DNA of 64,000 nt from Amblyornis subalaris (GCA_018881555.1 JACAXG010000007.1:5656643-5720642), one strand, 5' to 3'. Shown: positions 10,440 through 23,475, numbered from the stretch's first letter. Numbers and translations: made by a program. The notes: generated by a model from the sequence alone, not told the origin.

Positions 10440-12110
10440 ATGGACTAGATGTGCAGCATTCAAAAAACATCATCCACAACCTCAGTAACCTAAATGGGAG
10501 CTTTAAGTAGTGATGGGCTCTCAGGCACGAGTATGTGTTCCTCTTCTGGTGGCAGCTAAAGGCAACCAGAGACCACAGCTCACATTCAGAGTGCAGAAAG
10601 TCATCTGAAAAAAATAAACGGTTTCACCNAAAACGACGTGTTTTATAGTAGCAATTTCTAATATAGCATCTAGAATTGAGACAAAAACCCCCACATTTTT
10701 TTTCTTCTGTAGGAATGAGGGCCATAACTGTAGAAATCGATATACCTTATTTGTTTTTACAACTTNTTTGTTTTCACACTTGATTTGTAAGTTGAGGGAC
10801 AAAAGGTTACCCAGCTGCTGTATTTTCATCAAATCATTTTGAAGAATATGTTTATATTACTCCCCCACTCTAATAGTTGAAATTAAACTCTAAAATACAG
10901 TGACAGATAATGCCTTTTACTGTATATATATATGTGGTGATGTTAGGCAGAGTATAATACAGAGAGATACTCTCTACCCTCCAGATTTCACTAATGGTGT
11001 ATCTTCTACACATTTATTTTCTAAAACACTAATATTACCATTTGAACTACAGATATATTCACTTTCAGTTAATTTACAAATACAATATTCTTTCTGTCTG
11101 CTTTATTCTGCTTGATGTTTTTTCTTGATTTTAAGTAACATATTTTGCANTGCTTACCATGGCATCTTTCTAGGTATTTTCATCGTAAGTTCACTATTTT
11201 GTACCCTTCAAACAAGCAGCACAAATAGTCAGTGACAGCTACACATGCAATGTTGATGTTTTCTGTTTCTTATCTAAACTGTTTTCTGAGAAGGATATGA
11301 CACAAAATTATTCTGTACAGTTGAGCATGTTGCTAAAAAAAACAAACAAAACAACTCCAACAAATACATCCAGGAATATCATTGTCAAAATGAAATTTTG
11401 TGAGCCTCTCTCTAGCTAAACATATTTCAAAAAATGAGTGTGTTCTGTCTCCCCTCCACACTTTGAAGGATTTGCCCATTTNATTTATCAGTTCGTCAGT
11501 GTTTCTGCCCTATAGCCCTGAAAGATCCCAGTGCCAGAAGAGCACACTGACTCTTCTGGTGGTCAAAACCCAGGATTTACCTCTGTGAGTCAGAACATTC
11601 TTTAACTGCACATTACAGTCTCTAGCCTCATGATATTATATTCAACAACAGAATTAAAATAACTATAGCAGGGGATGAAAAAAAAAGAGATCAAATAAAG
11701 TCCATCAANGTTCAATTTTTGAGATACGGACTAAATCCTGCAAACACTTCCCATAGTATCAGAGAAAATGATAGGCAACACTGGCCATTTCTAAACTGGG
11801 AGGTCCAAATCCACTAGCAAACATATGCCTGTTCCATGTTCCTTGGCAGCTATGCACTTATTATAGCTCCCAGGCTGTGGGGCCCATCAGATTAGAATAN
11901 CTCTGTTATGTACTGTTCAGCATGACATATGTTTTGTGCTGTATTCTATCTTCCATGTGTTCCTGAAATTTCTATGTACTCAGCTGTTCTTCCAAACAGA
12001 GAAAGCCTTCAGGATTAATAGGCTCTGTTACTCTAGAGAGCTTTCCTAATCTTGATATGCTTTACTCAAGGAAATCTGGAAAGGTGATTGGCTGTATCAA
12101 AGAGCATTTA
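10440..12110. other. Repeat-poor stretch without recognisable gene
   Basis: AT-rich DNA with a short TA/TG run near 10922-10938 and A-rich patches near 11334-11355. Short open frames here (10521-10832 minus, 10900-11115 plus) have random-looking composition. No repeat family, RNA gene or clear regulatory cluster is seen. Confidence 0.45.
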
Positions 12111-12116
12111 TGCTGC

Positions 12117-12612
12117 TGTGTTGGTTTTGACTGGCACAAAGTTAATTTTCCTCATAGTAGTTGNTATGTCTCTGTGTTTTGCGTTTGTGATCCAAACAGT
12201 GCTGATAATACAGAGAAGTTTCAATTATTGCTGAGCAGGGCTTATACAGAGTAAAGGACATTTCTGCCTCTCACTCCACCCCCAAGAGGGCTGGGGAGGC
12301 ACAAGGAGTTGGGAGGGGACACAGCTGGGACAGCCAACCCCAAATGACCCAAGGGATAGCCCGCACCATATGGTGTCACGCTCGGCATATAAAACTAGAG
12401 AACGAGGAGGACNAGTGAGATGCTTGGAATGGTGACATTTTGTCTCTCCAAGTCACCGCTACACGTGAGAGAGCTCTGCTTTCCTGGGGAGGGCTGAACA
12501 GCTGTCTGCCCATAGGAACCGGTGAACCAATTCCTTGTTTTGTTTTGCCTGCATGCACAGCTTTTTCTTGACCTGTTAAACTGTCTTTATCTCAACCCAT
12601 GGGTTTTCTCCT
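12117..12612 (+). mobile_element. Endogenous retrovirus LTR, probably 3'-truncated
   Basis: The sequence opens TGTGTTGGTTTTGACTGG and runs through a GC-richer stretch (about 12270-12370) to a TATA box, TATAAAA at 12388-12394. A GTTAAA polyadenylation-type hexamer follows at 12575-12580, then TCTTTATCTCAACCC. This order (TG start, TATA box, pyrimidine-rich polyadenylation region) is that of a retroviral LTR, and the wording matches a family I recall as common in bird genomes. Similarity fades at about 12612, before any CA terminus, so the 3' end seems lost. No internal retroviral genes follow, and a frame on the other strand (12376-12558) is only a shadow of the LTR. Confidence 0.72.
12388..12394 (+). 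promoter_or_regulatory. TATA box of the LTR
   Basis: TATAAAA sits inside the LTR at the place expected for the U3 promoter, about 180 bases before the polyadenylation-type hexamer. Whether it still drives transcription cannot be told from sequence. Confidence 0.5.
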
Positions 12613-14130
12613 AAGGTTTCGCATTTGTCAATAGCTACTTTATAATAACTCCGAGATGAAAGAGGCTGAATTCCTGTAATCTGTATTCTGTAGTATAGGA
12701 TATCATGGCCTTGGTTTACAGCATTCCACTGTGCCTATGGGAAACTAGAAATGGAAACACACTTCCTTGTTATTATTAGCTAAAAGTGGACTACCTACAT
12801 GATTAAAGAACAGCTTCTGACCTCCTTACAAGATACTCCTACTGTGAAATGCACATATTTTAGTCTCTAATTCTGCAATTCTTCTTGCTTGCAAAACCAC
12901 ACATGAAACAAATAAACCATTCCTATGTTAACAGGTTTAAGANATTTTGTTTTAAAATTATGCAAAAACTGGAATTGGATTTTTGGAGATGGACATATGT
13001 TCAACATGCATTTTTATTACTTTATCGTATCATACACAGCATCAATGATGTTTGAGAGGGGATTTCTTTAAATCAATTATTCATACACATGCNCAAAATT
13101 TCAAATATTCTTTCCATCACTGAAACTTTCATCCTGNAAACAGTCACTCACAAGATGCCTTTTTCGTTTTTCATTGAAATATATTACAAATACACAATAT
13201 TTGATTGTTAGTAGTGCATTAGCTAGGGTTAATACTTTGCAATATATTTGGGATTCAGTAGTTTGCCTAGCTATTCCCCCTTACTCATCCATTTTCCTAC
13301 AAATACATGCATTTTGAATGTTGAATAGTTTGCTTCTGGGTTTCTCACCCCTTGAATGCTGCTCTTTTCTACCGCGGGTATTACCTAGACCAGTGATGTC
13401 TAGAAGGAAATGCAATCAAGAAAGCAAGATAATGGCACGGAGGTCTAACTTAGAATAGGAATATCCCAGTAATGGATAGAAATATAAAAATACATCTATT
13501 TGAAAGGTAGTACATTCTGTTCCTCCCCTTGGTGTGACTTCTGAAGTACACAAATGCAAGAACCCACATGTACAACAGTTGTTGCCAAGCCCATCACTGT
13601 CTGCCCATATCTGGAGAAGATGTACATTTTGAGTAATTTTAGAAGTTATTTTAGCTTAGGAAACAACAAAAAAGAATGAGTAGAAAGAAGAAACAGGGAA
13701 AAAATTGAAAGGAAACAGGGAGAGCAGCAACTGTATCAGAGCAGAGGGATCCTACCTTTCTCCACAAAGTTTTCCCTAAGTGAAAACATTGAAAATCACA
13801 TCTCTGTGACCTAAAAGAACACCAACTTTTCCTAGGCCCTACACAGTGAAAAGATTGAAGTTGTGCAGAACAAACTTTGCTTTTTACAAATCTCTGCACA
13901 CGAGTTATTATATATTTGACAACCCAAAATAGCCTTTGTTTGCCCCATCTAGGTACAGGGGCTGTATCAACAAAGTGTTTTCCTGATACATTTGCTGTCC
14001 TCTGAGAAACAGCTGTTTCAGCTTCTTTCGCTGACACACGAGCGATAGGTCAGGGGACACTACTGAGTTTCTCACTCTAAAAGCCAGTAATGCACAGTCT
14101 GTGTCTTCAGTGGATGGAAGAGCTGCTGCA
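12613..14130. other. Repeat-poor stretch without recognisable gene
   Basis: AT-rich DNA flanking the LTR. A 128-residue minus-strand frame (13651-14037) ends in a run of Phe, Leu and Cys and has no recognisable domain, so it is judged a chance frame. No transposon, RNA gene or tandem repeat is seen. Confidence 0.4.
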
Positions 14131-14310
14131 GAAGGCTACTAATTGCCCCTCTCCTCTCACAGCACCGGAGCTGTGAATGGGGAGAAAGTCACAGGCAAGG
14201 AGCCGGTAATCTGCAGCGAGCCTATGACCCGGAATATTTAATCGTGAAGAGTGTGAAGGAGAGAGAACTCAAACAAATGGAGACAGATGGAGTTTCATTC
14301 TATTTAGCAA
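14130..14310. promoter_or_regulatory. Candidate conserved non-coding element
   Basis: A compact stretch with several CpGs (GAGCCGG, CAGCGAG, ACCCGGAATATTTAATCG), no homopolymers and a TTTAATCG core, bordered by AT-rich DNA. No frame looks coding across it. The call rests on composition alone. Confidence 0.22.
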
Positions 14311-15079
14311 AATAAATGTGTTTGAAGAGAGTNCAAAGAAGAAGCAAGGATGACATGTGCACAGTTATTTGACTGGCTTTGAATTGTCTCGTCCAAAGAA
14401 ATTGATGGGAAACAGCNTAGTAAAAAAAGCAAAGAACTAAAACAAGTTCAGGGGATTTGATCCCCACTGATGCCATTGATCCACTCCAATCTTGGAGAAG
14501 TCGTTTTACTGTTGTATGTTCTGAAAGGCAGCTAATAATAGGGTTAGTGAATTTCTGTGAAATGTTTTGGAAACATTTAGGAACTAATATTGGCTTTAAA
14601 ACACTACTGAAAATGAAATCTTTAAGAAAATTTCCTCAACATTCAGACACAGCAAATTATTTTCCAATTATTATCTATTCTATTTTATCTTTCACAAATA
14701 CACTGCTTCTCCATGCCATGTATCTGAGAAAAAGCATTTTCTTTCATTAATGTCCTCAAATTTTCTCAGAATTCTTTTCTTCTTTCTTGTTACTTCTACA
14801 TTTCTGTTNCTACTGCATCTGATTGCCAGACAATTAGGTTAATTCTATCGATAAAATAACATTTGCATCTTATAATACTAGCTCTGGTCTGAGTACACCT
14901 GGAAAAGTTTAAATGCTTAGCTACAGCTCTTCTGAACTGACATTTTAAGCCCCTTCTGCGTGATCTTGCAGCAAGAAGATTAATTTATCCTTTCTCCTTG
15001 ATTGATTGTTTTTGTTTTGCTCTAAACATAATGCTTCATCAAATTTTGCTAAGCATCTTGTGAGACACATCTCAACGGT

Positions 15080-15540
15080 GCCTTTCCTTTAATGACAATA
15101 GAGGTAAACACACTGCTCGCCTGTTTAGCTGGCAAGGGCTTCAAAATGACCCACAAACCTCATTTGGCCTATAGAGCTGTAAAATACTGTCCAGCATTGC
15201 CAAAATTTATGGTCCATCTCCTTCAAAATCCCTGTATAAAAATCATTCAGCCCTGTCAGGGAAACCATTTTAATTTAATAACATTTAGGAAATACAGCNT
15301 CAGGTTTTTCATGAGCGCTCTCCCTGCGCGTAGAGGGAAAAGCAGCCATTCNTCCTTGTTCCACAAATACACTCAGTGGGTTGTTTTATTCGGGCTTCTC
15401 ACATCCATAGATCCACTGGCAGAACGGATCCCAGCTGTCCTGTGCTTTTCTTTGCTACACGCCCTCTACACTGCAAGAGGGAACACCATATTTTAACGGC
15501 ACCTCTTTAATTATTTTCTCCTTTCTCCATCTACTGCAAG
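15080..15540. promoter_or_regulatory. Candidate conserved element with chance 134-codon frame
   Basis: A repeat-free island with CpG-containing motifs (GAGCGCTCTCCCTGCGCG near 15314-15331, ATTCGGGC, AACGGATCC, TTTTAACGG) and a TTTAATTATTTTC core at its right edge. A plus-strand frame spans 15092-15496, but its product shows no recognisable domain and no splice or promoter context. I therefore treat the open frame as incidental. An alignment showing either codon-like or non-codon-like conservation would settle it. Confidence 0.25.
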
Positions 15541-16857
15541 TCCAGAAGTTTTGTTGATTTTTTTTTATATATACAGCAGGCTTTCTGGCCCTTGGTGGTA
15601 AGGAAACTGGGTTTTAGTTATTTAACATAAATAGTTTTAGCGCAGACTTAAGCTATAAGCATGCCTGGTACCTGTCTTGTTGTAGCTTCTGTATATTCTT
15701 TTCTGGAGAGCTGGTAAACTAGTCATTTTCCAGAACTGCTACTTCCCTGAGTTCTTATGTAAATGCTATAATATGCACTCATACACTCAGAGCATTTTTC
15801 ATTAATAAATCCTTAACTTCCTAGAAATGCAGTTCCTTCTAATTATGTATTTGTATTGCCCATGCAATTTAAAACTAATTAGTTTGCAACTAGATTAATC
15901 TCTTTCATACTTGCTAAACTCAATAATTGCTCTTGCAACAATCAATACACATTTAATTAATAGGAAAATAATTTGCTTATTAAATTAAAGTTACTTTCCC
16001 ATGTTTTGCTGAGTATTTGCACTGAAATGTCATTTTTCATCTTCTGCAGTAAATTTAAATTTGGAGATAAGGAAGCTAAATCCCAAGGCTATTTTCCAGG
16101 TTTTGAAATCAGCAAGACTTTTGCACAGACATGAAATTAAACATTAGGCCAGAATATAAATTTTTTGATCACACTCCTCAGTTGTAAATCAGTCTGTCCT
16201 CACTTTTCTGTTCTGAAATCACTGCAACTCTTAAGTCTATCATGAGAGAGATGTTAGTTTTCAAAAGATCTCNATTTCAACAGATTTGTGAAACATGTAA
16301 AGGTGTTTTATCTGGCTTCTCTATCAAAGGAATTGAGCTAACAAAGGAACTATAAATTTTCTACATAGGGAAATTTTCACTTGCAGTTCAGAACATACTA
16401 CATACCACAGGGCTTGGCCACAAGGCAAAAATCCAGAGGAACTTAGATTTCACCAGATTCCTCACTCATGGAATTATTCTCAATAAGATTTCTGAAACTT
16501 GTAGGTACATACTTACAGAACAAAGTCAGAAGTATNTCTTAAGAACGTGACAAGTGAAAATATGTCTATAATTCAATATCCCAGTTCCNTTATCATTACA
16601 TCCCTCTTTCCAGTATTGGCACAGATGTTGAAATCAACGCTAGGGTTTTTTTCCCCTAATACTAGTTTTGAAATTTTAAGTATCATAGCAGTATTCCTCA
16701 AACTGGTGCTATTCTGATGATTTACTTTATGCGGAGTCCAGACATTTCAACAAGTAAATAACAGATAATTCAACTTNTAAAGGCATTTGGTGTTAGGAAT
16801 CAATAACATGCAGAGACTACGCNAGCTTAGCACTGTTCATCATCCTCCCGTACCTAT
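15541..16857. other. AT-rich stretch, nothing recognised
   Basis: Low-GC sequence with TTAATTAA-type motifs around 15830-15990 and no identifiable repeat, frame or RNA gene. The TAAT density is partly a by-product of base composition, so no regulatory call is made. Confidence 0.45.
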
Positions 16858-17190
16858 TGTCGTGGTTTAGGAATGGTACTCCCCAATTCAGTGTCTCCAC
16901 CAAGACTCTCCAAGCTACTGTAAAAGTTACCCCCGTCTTGGCCAGAAACAGCACACCTATTTTTAGAGAGAAGACAGACAGAGTCTTCTTCAAACTCTCT
17001 CTCAACCAACAAATTTCATTGTCCATCTTTGGCTCTTCTGTGTCTCTACCCAAGTATCTAACATTTTTTCCTTTCTCAGATTAATATTCTGTCTCTCACA
17101 TTGTGTCCCTGAATCTTCAGTAATTAATTCATTTGGAGTTACTACATAGTACCAGAATTCAGACTCATCTACTCCATACAGCATGAGAGC
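16858..17190 (-). mobile_element. Probable ERV-derived repeat, minus orientation
   Basis: The plus strand begins TGTCGTGGTTTAGGAATGG at 16858. On the minus strand this is an ending CCTAAACCACGACA, a terminus I associate with avian LTRs. The following ~330 bases differ in texture from the flanks: CT-rich phrases such as CTCTCTCAACCAAC, and an open minus-strand frame (16817-17053) of even composition that runs almost to the terminus. I recall similar wording as a dispersed bird repeat but cannot name the family. The far boundary near 17190 is a guess, and no target duplication was found. Confidence 0.45.
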
Positions 17191-20150
17191 AAGATATATA
17201 TACCTCGAAAGGGTATCCTAATTTAAAAACTTACGTAAGAGATTATTTAAGTATATCTTGCTACTTAAAAGCATGCATTCAAAGAACAAATTATAGTGGA
17301 AAGGCATTTTAAAGTTTTACTTGAGGCAATCTAAATTACTTTCGACCCTTAATTCACTGATTTTCAGCACAAGTTTTCCAGCTGAGCAGTCAGAAAGGAA
17401 AAAAAAATTGTTTCAAAATAAATTATTTCTAGATATTGCTTTCTAAAACACATTTAGTCTTTANGAATTTTTGTTCTAGCTTAGGATGAAGGGATAAACT
17501 AGTATATACCATTTCAGGAAGAGATTTNTCAACCAGCTCTATGAATACAGGTATTTTAAAAACTAATATTCAAAACTTTCTTGAATTTCAGTGAAAATGG
17601 AACTCGAGCAGGCTTATGAGGAGCCAGTCTGAATGACATAAGCGCTTTAAGTGCTGGAGAAATATGTTGAATCAGAACTGGTTTTCCCTCACTCAGTAGC
17701 AACAGCTGGTGTAAAAACTAATCCTTTGATGAACTCCACAGGCTTTCTACTAGCACATCCCAAAGACAATCATATCTTCAACTAAAAATGAAACAGGCTG
17801 CATTCTTGTCAGTCCTTGGCATTTTACTTGCTCTGCTAAGTTTTAAAATGGTACCATTTGTCACTTCCAAGAGATGAGATAACATGGATCAAGTGACTCT
17901 CAGAGAGGCACAGCACCGTGTAGGGCCACATGATGGGAAAACATGTGTTTTGGAGGTGTGAAATTACTATAGGATCAAGGTATAGGATTTTAGTGTAGGA
18001 GCAAAGCGTTCCTTGGTTCTTATGACAGAAAGATCAGAGAGAAGCTGTTNCAAAGAAGCACTGCATTAAATAAAGGTTTTTGACAGTAGGGACAAGTTTT
18101 CCAGCTGATGTGAAACACTCCTGCTCCATTCAGTTAGAATGAACCATTCTGCTAGACAGGAGCTTTGACTGTATATACACACACACATATAGCACCATAC
18201 TCATATTTAGTTCTCTTTAGTATCTCTGTTTCTGCTATTCCTCTTCTTGCTGAGATGTTCCTCTATAGCTGCTAAACAGCCTGAAATGAGAATTAAAACA
18301 ATTTACCTTCAAAAGCTCCTGAACCTATCTTCTACCTCCAGAAGCTCCAACTTCCACATGGGAGAGAAATCCTGGGTTTATGCTCTCTGCCACAGGTCAC
18401 TTTCCATAATGCACAAGGATCCTTTTAGGTTTCCTCTTTCAAGACAGACTTTAGAACTGAAGATCTGGCTGCTGCCACCATCAATTCTCACTGGCATCAG
18501 CTGAAATGGTCACACTGGTCCATCAAGGTCAAGGCAAGCAGGCCAAGCAGGCTGAGTCCAGGCAAAGCTCATGGAAAGCAGTTTGTGCAAATCAAGAGAT
18601 AATTAAATGCACATGTATCTGTGAACAAAANTGGTAATTGTCATCAGGTACTAGAAAGACCCTTGCTATTCCTATTAATCTTAGTTTGAATAACTAGAAT
18701 TCTTACCTTTTTTTTTAAAAACTTTTTGGAATTTTTAGGATGATGAGTATTTTTTATGAAGAGATGGTGCAGATTTCTGTATTTTTATATTCCATTTTTA
18801 TTTTCTCAGATAGATTTTTCTTGNTATTTATATAACATTTATTTAAAATGTGTCCATTTATCATTCCTTCATGACTGACAAATGATTTAACTAAGTGTCC
18901 TCTGTTATCATCAGCTGCCATTCAAGGTTCTCATATTATTATATTATATATTATTCTATATATTTATATACAATATATTTTCAACACTCATTTTAACAAA
19001 ATAAATGCTGTGTATTAACATGAATCTTTAAACTCACTGATNATCTAGTAACTATTCCTTGAATTAGTGAAACTTGCGTCTTTTTTTTCTTATTCGTGGT
19101 TTTACTTTTCTTGCATATACAAAGCATTTGCTGCTTTCATATTTCTCAAGCTGCTTCTAGTCAGTACTATTCACCAGCAACAATGATATTGACCAACTCC
19201 AAAGGAATACTCACTTAGCCTAAGATTTTATAGATTATTATCAGTTATTCATAATATTAGAGAGCTCACATTTAAGGAAATGTCCTCAATGAGTGCAGCT
19301 GTAACTTCATATACCCTTGAATAGTTGACTGTATTCTGTACGGTTGTGCAAGAACTCAGTCATTATCAGAAAGGAAACAGAAACCTATCCCCTGAAGTAT
19401 TTGCCTTTTAATGAAAACATCATCTTACTTTCTTCAGAATTCATGACTTTCCTTGGACATCTGATAACAGATGAGGAAACGTACTCTGTTGTTTGGTGAT
19501 AGAATGTTTTATTAATAAAGCCAATCTTTAGATGCTCAGCTTTAAATATTAGTGCTGTTGTCTGTGTACTAAATTCTTTGACATGCAGTGAAGTTTACAG
19601 ATGCTTGAATTTGAAGAACTTAAAGTAGATATAGTTAGCAACATCTGGTATTTAGATCAATGGATTATAGTCTGGAATAACTATAAATAATCTTTTAAAA
19701 ACTTGAATATATTCATATTTTGAAGGCAGAGAAAGTAAAGCAGAAAATAAAGTCCAAGGCCAGAGCTTTTAATTAGTTTCTAAGGCTTCACATTTCACAG
19801 ATCAAAAAGGACAGATATGATCACTTGTATGATAAACAAAATGGTGTTGCTTATCTTAGGATAATACTGTATGCTAGCCTTTGCATAAATTAAGCGTCGT
19901 GAAAGAAATAGATTATTAGATTCTTTTCTGGTGTATAGCTCTTATTAACTTCAGTATTGATTTTATACCAACTCAGGATAGGACCAAATGCTTTTAAAAT
20001 AATGAATTACAGCTCAANTGTCAAAATGGGTTCTTTTAAACAAAATAACATTTCACTTCAAACAGATGGACAAACCTTTCTTTTCTGTGGAACAAAAGAA
20101 AAGCCTCAATTAAAATGTTCAGAACTGCAGGCACCAACAAGTAAAGGGGA
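17191..20150. other. AT-rich stretch with minor simple repeats
   Basis: No gene is seen. A short TA/CA run lies at 18171-18190 and a TA-rich low-complexity block at 18935-18985. TTTATTAATAAA at 19508-19519 is a perfect 12-bp palindrome. The frames at 18247-18504 and 19957-20157 have no recognisable domain or splice context. Confidence 0.4.
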
Positions 20151-20159
20151 AGCTTAAAG

Positions 20160-20480
20160 CTGTTTAGTCTAGTTTTATCTCTAAAAGGCATTCATTCTGC
20201 AGCAGTTCAGTTCTCCCTGGTATTCCAGAAACAAATTGTCTCACCTTGGTTTCAATGGAATGGCACCTTTCCAATTCATACAGGCACGGCGATTATTTCC
20301 TCCTACCATCTAAGGGGCTTAAAATGAATAACCCAATTATCCAGAATTATAGGGTAACTTGGTCTGCAGGCTTTTATTCAGCACAGGAAGAAACAAAAAG
20401 CACAGAGAAAAAAGCACAGCTGCAGTAAAGAATCTTGATATATCAACGGCCTTGGCATTAGCTCCAGCCTGGCACTGAGT
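20160..20480. promoter_or_regulatory. Candidate conserved non-coding element
   Basis: A repeat-free stretch of mixed composition with motifs typical of developmental enhancers: CAATTATCC near 20334-20342, GAATTATAGGG, CAGCTGCAG near 20417-20425, and CpGs in GGCACGGCGATT. Two 60-85 codon frames cross or border it but resemble no known protein. The call is by composition only. Confidence 0.22.
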
Positions 20481-21190
20481 TTTAAGATGCAATGGGAATG
20501 CACCCAAGTCTCTCCAGAAACAATAGCTATGAACACCAAGTATTTGTATACCTACAAGTTACTTATAATGAAATACTTTATTTCCTTGGAAGATCTATCA
20601 GTTTGTTCAGCTGTTCAGTCTTGGTTTTGCTACAAAATAAGTGAAAAACGTTCTTTTATAATAATAGTGGTAATATACTCATATATCAAGCTGCACATAA
20701 ATATCCAGTGCACAATGGCCATATGGTACAGAAATAAAATAAGGTAAATAAAATANATGCTATGTATAAAACAAGGTGAACATGCAAAATAATATTTATC
20801 ATTTTCAGATTTCCAGTTTAGCTGCTTTATAGTCTAACTCCAGGAATACNATAATTAATCCCTTCAGAACTATTCAGAAAACGATGAAGTNTTTCCACAT
20901 TAACACTTCAGTATCAGATTTTTTTTATTACTTTTTAAAATATATAGTAATTCACTGTCTGANTCTGTAAGAGTTTACTGTTTGATTCAAAACCTGAAAA
21001 ATAAGAGACCTGGTAGATGGAGAAAACCATGAATTTCTCTGCCCACTTAGCTTTTTCTTCTGTCTTCCCACCGGTTCAAGGGAAAGAAAAAAACTTATAA
21101 TTTTGTAGTCACATTATTAATTGACTCTTTTGCAGAAAATATCAGAAAAGGGTTTGGTTTCTTTTTTTATGTGGAGGTTTTTGGTGGGGC

Positions 21191-21206
21191 TTGTTGTTGT
21201 TGTTGT
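21191..21206 (+). repeat. (TTG)n microsatellite
   Basis: Five tandem TTG units with flanking G/T-rich sequence. It lies in a short open frame where it would encode Val/Leu runs, and that frame is considered incidental. Confidence 0.8.
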
Positions 21207-22479
21207 GGGGTTTTGCATGCTGTTTTCTTATTTTCTTCCATTTTCATTCTCTCCAACTAAAGCACGTGCTTTTATTCACATTCAAACTGTTTCCCAACTG
21301 TTGGGAAAAATCAGGAAGCATTTCCAAATTCTGCTCAGCTTTCTTAATTAAAATTGTCAAACCTACATGAACATCCCTATGACAAATAGACATGGCTTTA
21401 TACATGGAAAATATTCTTTTAACCTCCTTCAGAGCCAGTCATATTATTCTATACTAGCCTCCACAATTTGAATGAGTTCTTCCTAGCATTGATGGATTAC
21501 TTCAGCAAAATCCCTTCTAGTTAAAAGCATTTGAAAGACACCCAAGGGGAAAAATAGCATTAAACCAGGGATATATTTATTTATTGCCAGGCAGGGATGC
21601 CCTCAGAAAGAAGTAAATCAAAGATATCTCACAGAGTCTTAAGAAAGAAGAAAAGATGTTGGAATGACAAATTTTCCATGGCCCTTGAATGAAGAAAAAC
21701 ACTAGCTTGAAACAGAAAACCAGAGGAGATAGTTTACAAATGATCATCACTTCAGGANACTTGGAGAATAATGGAGAAGTTCAAACATAAACGTATTTGT
21801 AAGAGTGACTCTCCCAGAGCCTGTATTTTGACTCTACTCAAGGAATGCTTAAAATTACTCACTTTAGTTACAGATTTATGCACTTGTGGGACAAAGATCA
21901 AAGTCTAATGCCAACCACTAGTACTGTGGAATAAGAAGTTAAATAAAAATAAGCCCCTCTTATTTTTTGAACAAGATAAAATTATTACCATTGTTGTTAT
22001 ATATTTTAGGTTTTGTGGAAATGGTGCTAACTTGGCACAATCTGAATTGTAGGAGCATGCACTTAAATAGAGAACTTGTATAACTATGACCTTACCCAGA
22101 CCTTGCAGCAAAATATAGTATAATTGGTGGATTTCAACTAGGCCACATAGTACTTCTCAGGGAGACTTTGCAACGCCAGCTAAGCTCCCTGTGAAGTCAT
22201 TGAAGTCTTCCCATTTTTCTCAGTAGGAGATGAAATGGATCCATTTATAATAGTTTTGACCTTTCTTAAGGTTGGAAGCTGGTATTGCACTAGAATAATC
22301 CACAGCCAAAGAATATATATAAATCACTATTTTTTCTCCAATACAGCCCTCTTCTAGAAGGTCATATTCCTGAATGAAATCGTAAATACGAANCCCTTTT
22401 CTGCTCAGGGTTAACATTGAGAATACTGTCTTGCAACAGGACTGGGCAAACTTAAGGCAAAACCCAAATCCATAGGTCT

Positions 22480-22770
22480 GCCACAGCTTAGAGGAACCAT
22501 ATGGGCAGTGTGCTAAACATCCATCAGTGTCTGCAGCCACCCTCGTTCAACTGACTGCCATCATATCCATCTGCCTCCAGTTCGATGAGCGGGGCAGGGG
22601 AAGACTCAGGGATTGAGTCTGGTTGCCATAAAAAATCAACGTCATTTCTGTCACAGCCTCAAAACAAAGTGCTGTTGAGCTTCAGACTAAGCATAGGAAC
22701 TATTTCGAAACGTCGGCATTTTCTCCCAGACGGATGGAGGCCTCAGTTTTCAGTAGTTCTACGAATACAT
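22480..22770. promoter_or_regulatory. Candidate conserved non-coding element
   Basis: CpG-retaining island (TTCGATGAGCGGGG, AATCAACGTCATT, TTTCGAAACGTCGG, CAGACGG) in AT-rich surroundings. AACGTCA near 22638 resembles a CRE half. A 70-residue plus frame (22585-22797) and a 106-residue minus frame (22220-22540) border it. Both look somewhat protein-like but have no recognisable domain or paired splice sites. Confidence 0.25.
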
Positions 22771-23379
22771 AAAAAAGAATGGGTTTTCCTTAAGTAGAAG
22801 AGGACTGATTTTTAGAGAAGACAATAAGCAGACAATCAGTCCAGAGCAACTCTGAAAGTTTTGTAAAAAGCTTCAGTTTTCTCAAGCTGATTTAAGCAAA
22901 ATAAAAACCCCTATGAAAATGTTAAAATTAAAACTGAGCTCAAGAACTTAGAGCGATGCTGATGTCAAGCTCCAAGAGTGTACTTACAGCAGGTGCACAG
23001 CACACACAGAGCACTTGTGCGCAGTAACCAAGTACCGCTGTTTGTTGTGTGGCCCTAAAGACAGAGCAGGGCAGAAGCTGCTTTTCATTGGGTACCACCT
23101 GGAAACACAGAGCCATTGCTTCTTCCCTGGGGGTGACCAGGCATCTACTCCCCATGCCACGGATCCAAGGAAATAAAAGGGGGCGGTGGGGAAGAGAGAG
23201 AGAGAGGAAAGAAGCCTGAAAATTAAGTAGGGACCAAAAGCCTTATGAGAGGAGCAAGGGACAGTCAGTCTCCACAGGATACGAAAATAAAGTCCGAGAA
23301 GGATCCAAAAACCCAGCATTGAGTGAATTGCATTCTAGAAATGTTTTAAATTATAGTGTGAGTATAAACACGAAACTCA

Positions 23380-23475
23380 GAGCCCATCAGGCAAATCAGC
23401 AGCCCTATCGCGAGATTTACTTATAACTATTTTCAACGCGCTTTTTCCAGAGCTGCTGTATCTTATTCTAAAAAG
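23380..23475. promoter_or_regulatory. Candidate short conserved element
   Basis: About 95 bases with CCTATCGCGAGATTTAC and CAACGCGCTTTT. CGCG twice within 45 bases is unusual in this AT-rich, CpG-poor window. TCGCGA at 23408-23413 is a perfect palindrome. No repeat or gene is recognised. Confidence 0.2.

Noticed and set aside
13651..14037. 128-codon minus-strand frame
   Set aside because: Ends in Phe/Leu/Cys-rich sequence from A-rich DNA; no domain or conserved motif is visible.
22140..22220. GTGAAGTCATTGAAGTC, similar to a phrase common in ancient amniote repeats
   Set aside because: Too short and diverged to assign to any family.
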